A stretch of DNA of 64,000 nt, taken from assembly GCF_027887165.1 (NCBI RefSeq), contig NC_077228.1:184847643-184911642 (forward strand). Direction: 5' to 3'. The notes under the pieces are model-generated. The model did no database searches, was not told where the DNA came from, and worked only from the letters and a program-made list of their open reading frames with translations. Shown piece after piece: positions 50,150-60,472 of this stretch. Positions within the stretch are counted from its first letter, which is position 1, and every line of letters starts with the position of its first letter. A program made the translations under genes and the position numbers. The DNA comes from Monodelphis domestica (lineage: Eukaryota; Chordata; Mammalia; Didelphimorphia; Didelphidae).

Positions 50150-51395
50150 TTTAGGGGGGAAATGGGGCACTAGTCTACTGTTGGTAGAATTGTGAACTGA
50201 TCCAATCATTTTGATGGAGACAGGCAGTGGACAGTGAGGGGCAGTAATAGAAACCAGACCTTTACTCTGGAATAGTGTATATCTCACCAGTTAGCACTAG
50301 TTAAATATCAACTGCAAAATCTGTGGCTTTAACATAAGTCAAGCATGAATTGAATATCTATATTGTTGATCAGTTACCCATTCTATATCATCAATCACAG
50401 GCACTGGGACTGTAATGTTCTATTCTAGACATAAGCTTTGTGCTGCTCTGTTTTATTAATTATTCATAGTGTTCTTTATCTCCCTTAATTTCTGAACTGT
50501 TAGCACCACCCTGTACTCCCCTGCACTCCCCCCCCCCAACCCTCCACCCATGTTCCCATTCCAGAAGGATTGCAGACAAATGATGACAAAGGGGACAAGG
50601 AGGGAAACATGGAACATGTTCACTAAAGACTCTGGCAGTCCAGAGGTTAACCCATTAGCCCCAGGACTATTCAATTAGCCCCAATAATATTTCACTAGCT
50701 CCAAGGCTTTTCCATAGCTACTATGCTTTTCTACCACCTTAAAGCTCTTCTTCAAATAAAATACTTTTCTTATTCACGGATTGAATGGAGTTTGAGCTTC
50801 CCATTCTTTCGATGAGACCCAGCCACAAACTTGGGTGTGTTTCTCCCACAGTAATTTTGCAGAGCAATCTGGAATTATACCCAAAGAGTTATAAAACTCT
50901 TTTTAAAAAGTATACCCTTCAGCCCAGCAATACCACTATTAGGTCTGTTTCCTAAGATGATCAAGGAAAAAGGAAAAGAACCTATATGTCCTAAAATATT
51001 TGTACCAGTTTTCTTTGAAGTGGCAAAGAACTGGAAATTGAGGGCACAACCATCAGTCAGGGAACAGCTAAACAAGCTGTGGCAAATGATTGTAATAGAA
51101 TATTACCACAATGTAAAAAAAAATGATGAACAGGCTAATTTTGGGAAAACATGGAAAGACCTCCATGAAAGGATGAAGAGTGAAATGAACAGTACCAAGA
51201 GATTATATATAGCAACAGAAATATTGTTTGAAGAATAACTCATATATGTTCACCTCCAGAGAAAGAAAGGACAAATAGAAACTAGCAAGACATGGTTTTA
51301 TATATACATTTTCCTGATCAAATGATGTCTTCTCTAGTAGAGGGATGAGAGGGAGAGAGATACCTGGGAACTTTAAAGTAACAATCAATTAATGT
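50150..51395 (+). mobile_element. old L1 3' end (subfamily C) split by an LTR-like insert
   Basis: Segment 50150-50210 (GGTAGAATTGTGAACTGATCC) is continued at 50850-51395 (GCAGAGCAATCTGGAATTATA). An open frame at 50957-51238 retains NKLWQMIVIEYY-like L1 ORF2 C-terminal residues. No A-tail is preserved. Confidence 0.75.
50211..50849 (+). mobile_element. probable solo LTR within the old L1
   Basis: The insert runs from TGATGGAGACAGG to TTTCTCCCACA and has AATAAA at 50755-50760, about 90 bp before its 3' end. ATTTTG on both sides may be the target duplication, but then the TG/CA ends do not fit exactly. A C-run at 50527-50537 is included. No viral gene is present. Confidence 0.5.
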
Positions 51396-51639
51396 GGCAT
51401 TTTTAAAAATGTCAGTGGTTAGTGTTTATATCCTATGACAAAGTTAAATGCGGTATCTCTCTTTCTGCTAATAATCAGTAATTTAACTGCTTAGAAATGG
51501 GGGGGGGGTTCTTATTAAATGTTAAGTATTTATTGGAAAATATTAGTTGTGCCAAGACAAAAATGTATCAATATTTTTTAAACTATACTCATACCCCCAC
51601 CAAAAAATGTAATACTATCAACTATTCTTAAAACATTTC

Positions 51640-52500
51640 AATCGATCAATCAACATTTATTAAGCACCTAATATGTTCCAGGCACTATGCTAAGAGCTGA
51701 GGATACAAAAAGAGGCAAAAGAATCGCTGATCTCAAAGAGCTTACAGTCTAAAAGAGGAGACAACATGCAAACAAATATGTAACAAGGAAGTAAGTAAAA
51801 GAAAGATAGTGCTGGAATTAAAAAGAGTGAAGGAAGCTTCCTTAGAAGATAGGATTCTACAGAAGTCAGGGAGGTCAGTAGTCTGAGCAGAGGAGGGAGA
51901 GTCTTCTAGACAAGGACAGTCAGGGAAAATGCTTGGAGCCAAGAGGTGGATTGTCTTGTTTGTGGAACAGTCAGCAGGCAAGAGTCATTGGATAAAAGAG
52001 TACAATGTGTTGGGGTGTAAGAAGACTGAAAGTGTAGTAAGAACCAAGTTATGAAGACATTTAAATGGCAAATTAGAGCATTATGTATTTGCTCCTGGAG
52101 GCAATAGAAAGATTTGGGGTTTATTACACTTTCAGTCTTCTTACTGATATGGGTGATATGATTAAATCTGCATTTTAAGAAAATCACTTTAGTGACTGAA
52201 TGAAGAATAGATTGTAGTGGGGAAAGTCTTGAGAGAGGCAGCCCCACCAGCAGGTTTTTGCAATAATCTAGGCATGAAGTGATAAGGCATACTGAGTTTA
52301 AGATGTCTACAAGACGTCCAATTTGAGATGTCTGAGATGTACAAGATGTGAGACGAAAGATCAGGAGAGAGACTGGAGCAGTCAAGAAAAATTGGAGGAT
52401 GATTATCAAAACAACTGATGAGGTCACCAAATGAAGTAGTGTAGAAGGAGAAAATAAAAAGGCCCAGAATAAAACCCTGAGAGACACCTACAGATACTTC
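51640..52500 (+). repeat. long mammalian-wide-looking repeat, 5' and middle parts
   Basis: CATTTATTAAGCACCTAATAT, CAAAGAGCTTACAGTCTAAA, TTGGAGCCAAGAGGTGGATT and TAAGAAAATCACTTTAGTGAC occur in the order seen for this abundant family. At about 860 bp it is the longest copy here. It holds no intact frame (minus-strand 51906-52487 is a chance open frame). Family not named. Confidence 0.6.
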
Positions 52501-52570
52501 TAATGACTTAGAAAACTCTCTTATGTCTGTTGTAATAGGATTTCAATTCTTTCAAAGGATATAATATTAC

Positions 52571-52770
52571 GTTTTTTTAACCCTTACCTTCCATCTTGGA
52601 ATCAATACTGTGTGTTGGTTCCAAGGCAGAAGAGAGGTAGGGGCTAGGCAATGGGGGTCAAGTGACTTGCCCAGGGTCACACAGCTGGAAGCATCTGAGA
52701 CCAGATTTGAACCTAGGTCTTCTCATCTCTAGGCCTGGCTCTCAATTCACTAAGCTAGCCAGCTGCCCCC
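52571..52770 (-). mobile_element. WSINE1-type SINE, antisense, with duplication
   Basis: TATAATATTAC flanks it at 52560-52570 and 52771-52781. The body runs TTAACCCTTACCTTCCATCT to CAGCTGCCCCC. From 52782 to 53497 no feature is recognised. Confidence 0.93.
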
Positions 52771-53497
52771 TATAATATTACTTTTAATAATGTGATCAAA
52801 ATAGTACTATGTTGCTCCTAGGATGGTACTTGAGGCTCTCTAAAGTCCTGCATTCTGCCACATGTCATGTATTCAGCTGTTGGAGAAACCTTTAAAAGTG
52901 AGTTATTTTTAACTATGGCAAACACATCTAATGATGAATGTAATTTTGCCAGACCCTAATGTTCTTCCTATTATACTTAATCAACATATATGTTTTAAAT
53001 ACTTCCCATGGGCAAGGCACTGAAAAAGATACAGATTATTAAAGCACTTTTATTTGCTGCCTTGAAGATAAGCATAATGTGGATGAAAAGAGAAAATGCA
53101 GATAGGTTATTCTCAATTCATAGGTAGGTTGGATTTCAAAAGTTCATTTATACTTTAGTTGTTTGAAACAGAAAGAAAATATCTTTCTAAAAAAAGAATA
53201 TCATCCCAGTAGCTGAGTTCTCATGCTAACCCACAAAAGTCGTTTTAACTTACAATAGAGATAAAGGCACTATATAATAGGAAAAAGAATAGGAAATAAT
53301 TCAATTTGGAAAATATGTATTAAATACCTACTACATGTAGTGTTATGCTAGAAATAGTCTAGGGAGTAATCTGTGATTTTATTGACATAGGAAACACCCT
53401 CTACCAATGTAGATCATCACTTTCTTTGTAATTTAAATATTAGGTTTGACTGGAATATTAAGACTTGCCTAGAGAGGCCAATTTTCTATTATGTTGC

Positions 53498-53703
53498 GAA
53501 GGAAGGAAGGAAGGAAGGAAGGAAGGAAGGAAGGAAGGAAGGAAGGAAGGAAGGAAGGAAGGAAGGAAGGAAGGAAGGAAGGAAGGAAGGAAGGAAGGAA
53601 GGAAGGAAGGAAGGAAGGAAGGAAGGAAGGAAGGAAGGAAGGAAGGAAGGAAGGAAGGAAGGAAGGAAGGAAGGAAGGAAGGAAGGAAGGAAGGAAGGAA
53701 GGG
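53498..53703. repeat. (GAAG)n tetranucleotide microsatellite, about 51 perfect units
   Basis: A 206 bp uninterrupted run of GAAG lies in PCTP intron 1. The frames it opens on both strands (EGRK / SFLP repeats) are artefacts. The array is likely length-polymorphic, and assembly may have collapsed it. Confidence 0.98.
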
Positions 53704-53756
53704 AAAAAGAGGGTTTCTATCTATACAAAGAGGAATGTGTATAGACAAGTAAGTCA

Positions 53757-53870
53757 TATTCTGAAGGGCTTTTAAGTTCCTTGCTAAGGATTTTGCACTT
53801 CATCTAAGAGGCTATAGAGAACCACTGAAGAAGGCTTTTGAGTAGGGAGAGTGATGTGAAGCCTCTCCAG
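53757..53870 (+). repeat. long mammalian-wide-looking repeat, short piece
   Basis: CTGAAGGGCTTTTAAGTTCC, GGATTTTGCACTTCATCTAAG and GAGAGTGATGTGAAGCC correspond to the centre of the 51640-52500 repeat. A MIR-like trace follows at 53960-54100, and 54101-55431 is unremarkable AT-rich intron. Confidence 0.5.
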
Positions 53871-55449
53871 AGGTACAGGGTAGAGACTGGGAAAACACAA
53901 GCAACAACTCCCTCAGGTACTTCTCAAGGGCAAACAGAAATGCAGAGACTATTATGACTGAAAACAACCTTAAGCCATCTTCTAGTCCAACTCTGTTTTA
54001 CAAATGAGACAAGACCAGAAAAGTGAAGTAATTTGTTTATTTGAACTGTAATCCAGATAGCCTGATAGTGAATGCACTTCACCATAATTTCTAGCCTTCA
54101 GACAGAGAGAGGGAGAACATAGAAAATAAAGATACTCTGGCCACATTTTATTAGGAAGCCAAGATTGCCTATTTATAATTGATAGTATTTTTATTTAAAA
54201 GAAGATACTAAATTCCTTTTTAAAGTAGATTTTAGTTGATTATCTCAATTTCCCTCTAGGTCTTACCTCCTCACCCTCCCAGACAGCTAGCCCTTATAGT
54301 AATGAATTTTTAAAAAGAAAAAAAAAGAGTAAGAAAAAATCAGCAAAAAAAAATGATCCATTTTGGGGTGGTGGAGATAAATTATATAGTGTTCCTTATT
54401 TGTGAACCTCCTGCTTCTGAAAAGGAGTGGAAGAATAAGTCTTCTTTGATCTCTTTTTGGGACCAACTTTACTTCTTTATGTCTTAAAACTTTTATTTTA
54501 AATTGTCTTAGGTGGTTGTTCTTTCCATTTACAGTGTCCCCACAAAATTGTGAAAGAAATATTCATTTCTACTTATCATCAGTCTTTAAATAGTTCTTAA
54601 ATATTCTGAGAGCCAAAATTATACTATACCAAAAACATAGTTATCTATAAAACCAGGAGTTTATAAAAGGGTTGTAACGTAGCCTTATCAAATTACTCTC
54701 CATTACACATTTTACTTTCCCTAACCAAACTAAACTCCTACCATCTCCTAAAAAGGTTTTCCCATATCAGAAAAATAGCTCATGCTATTTTCTCTATTTT
54801 CTATATAATAGAATCACATCTTCCTCTAAGGTCTCATACCTTTTACTGTTGAAATCATACCTACATTCCAAGAGTAATATGAAGTGTCATCTCTTTGATG
54901 AAGTTTTCCCTACCAGGAAATAATTTTTCCTTCCTTAGCCCTTTTAGAGAACTCTGTTCATAGATCTCTCTTAACACATAGAATTTGTATTACCACCATA
55001 TATGTTTCTAATTTTCCTAAATGTTCAGCAAGTTCTTCAAGAGTAGGTAAAAAGTATTTGTGCTTACTAAGGTTTGAAATTTGCACTAGCAGAGACAATA
55101 CAATCTACCACTGCTGGTGGGAACTAAATTAATATATTTGATGGTAACTAATGGAGGTGATGAGTCAAAAGAACAAAGGGCCATGTCTTAATTATGGTAA
55201 TGTCCCAACAAATAAGAACATCCCCTAAAAGGGAAATGAAATAAAGAATAAGAGGTAAATTTATTTGTTCCCATAATCTAGCAGCATTAAAATAAGAGAA
55301 ATGAAAATTTTCTAAAAATGGAAGTTGGCCAGTGAGCGTGGCTTTTTGATTTCTAGCAAAATAACCATATTAAAGTGATGATGAGTGAACATCTAGAAAA
55401 GAATATAAATTATATATAGCATGACTGTATCAAGAATAGGTCATGCCAG

Positions 55450-55649
55450 GGTCAGCTGGGTAGCTCAGTGGATTGAGAGTCAGGCCTAGAGACAGAAGAC
55501 CTAGTTCAAATTTCACCTCAGACACTCCCCAGCTGTGTGACCTTGGGCAAGTCACTTAACTCCCATTGCCTAGCCCTCTTCTCCCTTGGAACCAATACAC
55601 AGTATTGGTTCATTGGTTCCAAGACAGAAGGTAAGGGTTTAAAATAAAA
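55450..55649 (+). mobile_element. WSINE1-type SINE with long duplication
   Basis: AAGAATAGGTCATGCCAG (55432-55449) and AAGAATAGGTCATACCAG (55650-55667) flank it, one mismatch in 18. The 3' part has a small internal repeat, TATTGGTTCATTGGTTCC. Confidence 0.93.
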
Positions 55650-56014
55650 AAGAATAGGTCATACCAGACTTACTCCATTAATTTTTTTGTTATTTTTCTC
55701 CAACTGGGTGTCCCTCTGCCTCAACTAGGGAAGTTGCTACTCAAAGGCACAATTATGCAAGGCAGAATCAAAATGTAGAAACAGAGTCATATTAAGCTTG
55801 AACCTCCCTGAGAATTTCTAAGCATTCCTAATGAAAAGGTCATACCTGAGCAGAAAACCTGATGTTCAAATACAAGACTCAAGAGAAGTATAAAAAGGTG
55901 AACAAGAAAGAGAAAATTTAAGGGCTTGAATAAGGTCAAATTGTTTATGTTCTTATATGGAAGCTGATACTTGTAACTTTTTTTAAATTTAAATTTATCA
56001 TTATTATTTTATTA

Positions 56015-59000
56015 GTAGTAGTAGTCTCTCAGTGACAGAAAATGACTATTGCCTTTGTGCATTATCATCTATTGATGTACCCTCATGTGGCTTTGGAGTC
56101 CAAAGGCTGAGGCGAAGAGTTTGTGGCACATGGGGCATGGGACGCCAGTTGTTACAGGAGGTGCGGTTGTGGCCTGGTGTCGGCGTTCACGCGCAGCGGC
56201 AAGACATCGACGTCGTTCATCTTCAAAGGTGGCGGCGGCATGGTTAATGTGGGTTCGCCAGCTGCTTCTGTCAGAGGCAGCGAGTTCTAGTTGCTTTGGT
56301 GTAATGCCAGCCAACTTCAAGTTGGACTTTAGCTGATCCTTGAATCTTTTCTTGTTTCCTGAGTCCAGCTGACAGTTCACCATAGAATACCTGTCTTGGT
56401 ATTCGCTGTGGGTCTATGCGGATGACGTGTCCAGACCATCGTAGCTGGGTTTTGAGGACCATGACTTCGATGCTGGTGGAGTTGGCTCTGTCTAGGACTT
56501 CCTGGTTGGTGATTCGGTCCTGCCATCGGATCCTCATGATTGACCGAAGGGAGCGTTGGTGGAATTGCTCCAGCTGTTTCATGTGCTTCTGGTACAGTGT
56601 CCATGTCTCACAACCGTACAGGAGCGAGCTGAGGACCGCTGCATTATACACTTTGAGCTTTGTCGCAGTGCTTACACCGCTGTGTTGGAGGACTTTGGAG
56701 CTCAGCCGCCCGAGTGCCTGGCTGGCCTTTTGGATCCTGGCATTAATCTCATGGTCTAGGGACCCATCGTTGGCGATGGTGCTGCCCAGGTACTTGAAAG
56801 TATTGACGTTAGAAAGCTGCGTGCCATCGATTGTAATGCAAGGCTGGCTAGTTGGCCTCCCTGGTGCAGGTTGGAGCAGCACCTCTGTTTTGCTGAGGCT
56901 GATAGTCAGGCCAAACAGTTTTGTTGAGGTGGAGAACCTGTCCACAAGGGTTTGGAGATGATTTTCTTGGTGGGCCATGAGAGCACAGTCATCTGCAAAG
57001 AGAGCTTCCAGGATGAGTCTCTCTGTTGTCTTTGTTTTTGCAGTCAGGCGGCGAAGGTCGAATAGTGAGGCATCCAGTCGGTATTTGATATAGACGCCCA
57101 GGTCTAGATCCATCACAGCATGTCATAATACTTGGGTGAAAAATAGGTTGAATAGCACCAGAGCAAGGACACAGCCTTGTTTCACACCATTGGAGATGCT
57201 GAAGTGGTCGGAAATCTCTCCACCAGATAGGACTTCCCCTGTCATGTCGACATGAAAGAGCTGGATCAGTTTGACGAATTTTGCTGGGCAACCGAGCTTG
57301 CTGAGGATCACCCACAATGCGTCCCTGTTCACTGTGTCGAACGCCTTTGTCAGGTCTATGAAGACAATGTAGAGACTCAGGTTCTGCTCAAGGCATTTTT
57401 CCTGCATTTGCCTCACTGTGAAGACCATGTCGATGGTGCTGCGATCTGGTCGGAAGCCACATTGTGATTCAGGCAGGTTCTGCTCTGAAATAGATGACAG
57501 GAGTCTGTTGAGTATAACACGGGCGAGGATCTTTCCGGCAGTGGAGAGTAGTGAGATGCCTCTGCAGTTGTCACAGGCTGCTTGTGTGCCTTTGTTCTTG
57601 TATAGGACTATGATAGAGGCATCTCTGAGTTCTGAGGGCATGTCTTCCTCTTCCCATATGCTGGTCAGCACTATATGGAATGGTGGCGCCTTTCCCTTTA
57701 AGGCCTTGTACATCTCGGTTGGGATTCCGACTTTACTGGGTGCCTTGCCTACACTCATTTGTTTAATGGCTTTTTGGCCTTCTTGTAATGAAGGAGGGAT
57801 GTCAAGTTGCTCAATGATGTTTTGGGGGATCTGGTCAAGGGCCCTTTGGTCAACTGAGGAGGGTCAGTTGAAGAGCTGGCTGAAGTGTTCTTTCCACCTG
57901 TTGCTGATGCCTTTTTTGTCTTTTATGAGAGTGTCACCATCAGAGGATAGCAAGGGGGCAGTGGCAGATTTTAATGGCCCATAGACAGTCTTGAGGGCAC
58001 TGAAAAATTGTTTACAGTTTTTTGTGTCAGCAAAGCGCTGGATTTCTTCTGCCTTTTTTTCCCACCATCGGTCTTGCATTTTCCTGATGTCACACTGCGC
58101 CGTGGCTTGGAGAGACTTGAATCTGTCCTTTTTAGGAGCAGAGTTTGGGTTATTTTGCCACTCCATAAAGGCTTTGTTCTTTTTGTTCAATAGGTCTTCA
58201 ATAGCAGTGTTGTTCTCATAGAGCCAGTCCTGGTGGTTGCGTTGTTTGGGGCCTAGGACTGCCTTTGATGTTTCCATCACCATGTCTCTGAACTGGTTCC
58301 ATTTCTTGGTTGGGCTTCCAATGAGTGGTCCCTTGGCAGACAGTTTGTTGTCCAGACAGGACTGGAATATTTGCTGATAAAATGGATCTCTGAGACAACT
58401 CATGTTGCAAGATATGCAAACTGTCTGGGCACGTTTTGGATGGCGATGCTTAATACGCATTTGAAGAGTCACTCTAACCAATCGGTGGTCTATCCAACAT
58501 TCAGATCCTCTCATGGCTCTAGTGATCTGTACATCCTGGATGTCTCGACAGCATACAATGATGTAGTCAATGAGGTGCCACTGTTTTGATTGTGGATGCA
58601 TCCACGTTTTTTTGTATTTGTTCACCATTCTGAACACAGTGTTCATGATGGTGAGTTCGAACTCTGAGCATTTGCTGAGTAGCAGTAGGCCATTGTTGTT
58701 CATTTTGCCCACGCCGTGTTTGCTGAGCACTCCTTTCCATCTTTCATGGTCCTGGCCAACACAGGCGTTAAAGTTTCCCAGTAGTATCAGTTTGTCATTG
58801 GTGGGCACTGAGTGCAGGACGGCACTCAGATCAGAGTAGAACTGCTCCATGGTCTCCTCTGTGCTGGTCAGTGTTGGGGCATATGCGTTGATGATTGTGG
58901 CATACCGTTCTTTGCTGAGAGGCAAACGGATCTTCATGAGCCTCTCGCTGATGCCCACAGGCAAGTCTGACAGTTGTTTGAGCAAACTGGTCTTGATAGT

Positions 59001-59228
59001 CAGGCCAACACTGTGGATTCTGTCTTCATTTGAGGCTCTACCTTTCCAGAAGAAGGTATATCCAGTGGTGGGTTCTCTGAGTGATCCCTCTTCTGGTAAG
59101 CGTGTTTCACTTAAGGCTATGATGTCGATGTTATATCGCGCCAGTTCTTTACTGATTAAAGCTGTTCTGCTCTCAGGTCTTGGGGTATTCTCTCTATCAA
59201 GTAATGTCCTGATGTTTCATGTTCCAAT
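56015..59228 (-). mobile_element. RTE-like non-LTR retrotransposon, 5'-truncated, inserted in the old L1
   Basis: On the minus strand the element starts within the endonuclease domain (about 59217) and runs to a short 3' UTR with a trinucleotide (ACT)n-type end at 56015-56027. ATTATTTTATTA (56003-56014) and AATATTTTATTA (59229-59240) may be its duplication, 11 of 12 bases. It is much richer in G+C and CpG than its flanks. The clade (RTE, Vingi-like or CR1-like) is not settled. Confidence 0.85.
56069..59217 (-). pseudogene. non-LTR retrotransposon polyprotein: AP endonuclease, reverse transcriptase, C2H2 finger
   Basis: The frame is nearly continuous for about 1050 codons. Endonuclease landmarks: LSETRLPEEG (catalytic Glu, about 59115), LLGNFNACVG (usual Asp of GDFN replaced by Asn, about 58790), CWIDHRLV (the conserved Asp-His, about 58490). 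RT landmarks: GFRPDRSTIDM, FIDLTKAFDTVNRDAL, GVKQGCVLALVLF and catalytic ALFADDCALMAH. The C-terminus holds CPMCHKLF..GLQSHMRVH, a C2H2 finger (C-x2-C-x12-H-x3-H). Damage: internal TGA stops at 57866-57864 and 57125-57123, a frameshift near 56350, and a TGA at the truncated 5' end. Dead by these lesions, but recently so. Confidence 0.88.
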
Positions 59229-60128
59229 AATATTTTATTACTATTATTAGAGCAATTAGAAGTATACATAGAAAGGGGGTATAGGAATAAACTGACTAGG
59301 ATAATAGGACATGCACACAAAACCAAGGGGTGAAAAAGAAGTTTACACTGAGAGAAGAGGAAAGGGGAAGGTAGAATGCATTATCTCACCTGAAGAGGTG
59401 TTAAAAAACTATTACAGGAGGATGAGGGTGGTGATGGGCCATGCTTAAACCTTACTCCCATCAGAATTGGCTCACAGAGGCACTAACTACCATAGTCAGT
59501 AAGGCATAGAACTCTATCTTACCCTATATACTAGTAGGAAGAGAATAAGAAAAAGCAGGGGTGGTAATAGAAGGGATGGTGAAGTGGAGGAGGCAGAGGT
59601 TAAAAATGCTTATGAGGAGGGGCAGAGTAAAAGGAGAAAGAGCAGAATCAAAAGGAGAAAATAAGATGGAAGAGAATACATAGCTAGTAATCATAACTGT
59701 GAATGTGAATGGGGTAAACTCACTCACAAAATGGAAGTGGATAGCAGGATGGACTAAAAAGCAGAATCCTATGATATGTTGTTTACAAGAAATGCATTTG
59801 AAGTAGGGAGTTGCACCCCAAGTAAAAGTAAGAGCCTGGGAGCAGAATTTCTCATGCTTCCACTGAAGTTTAAAACAAGCAGGAGTAGCAATCATAATCT
59901 CAGGCAAAACTAAAGTAAAATCAGGTCTAATTAAAAGAGATAAGGAAGGAAATTATATCTTGATAAAAGATACCATTGATAATGATGTAATATATACTAA
60001 ACATATATGCAACAAATGGTAATCCTTCAAATTTTTAAAGGGATAGAATAGAGGACAAAATGGTCAGTAAATTTATAGTAATAGAGGACCTCAACTTTTC
60101 CCTCTCAGAACTAGATAAACCTAACCAA

Positions 60129-60152
60129 AAAATAAATAAATAAATAAATAAT
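60129..60152. repeat. (AAAT)n tract
   Basis: About six units of AAAT in the old L1, probably expanded from an A-rich ORF2 segment. Confidence 0.8.
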
Positions 60153-60245
60153 AAAGAAGTTAAGGAGGTAAATGGAATCTTAGAAAAGTTAAATTTAATA
60201 AATCTTTGGAGAAAACTAAATGAGAATAGCATATAAATAGAATTA

Positions 60246-60472
60246 TGTACCCCAGGAATACATTCCCCAGAATTCCTTTACTTTTCCCAGAATTCCTTGA
60301 ATTAAGTTCCCTACTTTGAATCCTTATGTTTTAAAAATTAGTTTGCTGCAACTCCGCCTTTTGTTCTCTCTTCCAGCTTTTTGCGATGTAGGCAACTCTC
60401 TTTTTGCTAAGGCTATCATTTTCCTTTTTCTTCAAGTTATTATTGATAAATTCCTAAAATAATATAATGCAT
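60246..60472 (+). mobile_element. short LTR-like insert in the old L1
   Basis: It begins TGTACCCCAGG and ends AATATAATGCAT. GAATTA is duplicated at 60240-60245 and 60473-60478. The composition (pyrimidine-rich, TTGATAAATTCC near the end) resembles an LTR, but 227 bp is short and the end is CAT rather than CA. Confidence 0.55.

Noticed and set aside
51906..52487. 193-codon minus-strand open frame
   Set aside because: It is the reverse complement of an interspersed repeat and has no recognisable domain.
53458..53775. Open frames of about 95 codons on both strands
   Set aside because: They are translations of the (GAAG)n array and have no coding character.
56416..56961. 181-codon plus-strand open frame, and 57418-57984 likewise
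   Set aside because: They are shadows of the RTE-like coding strand.
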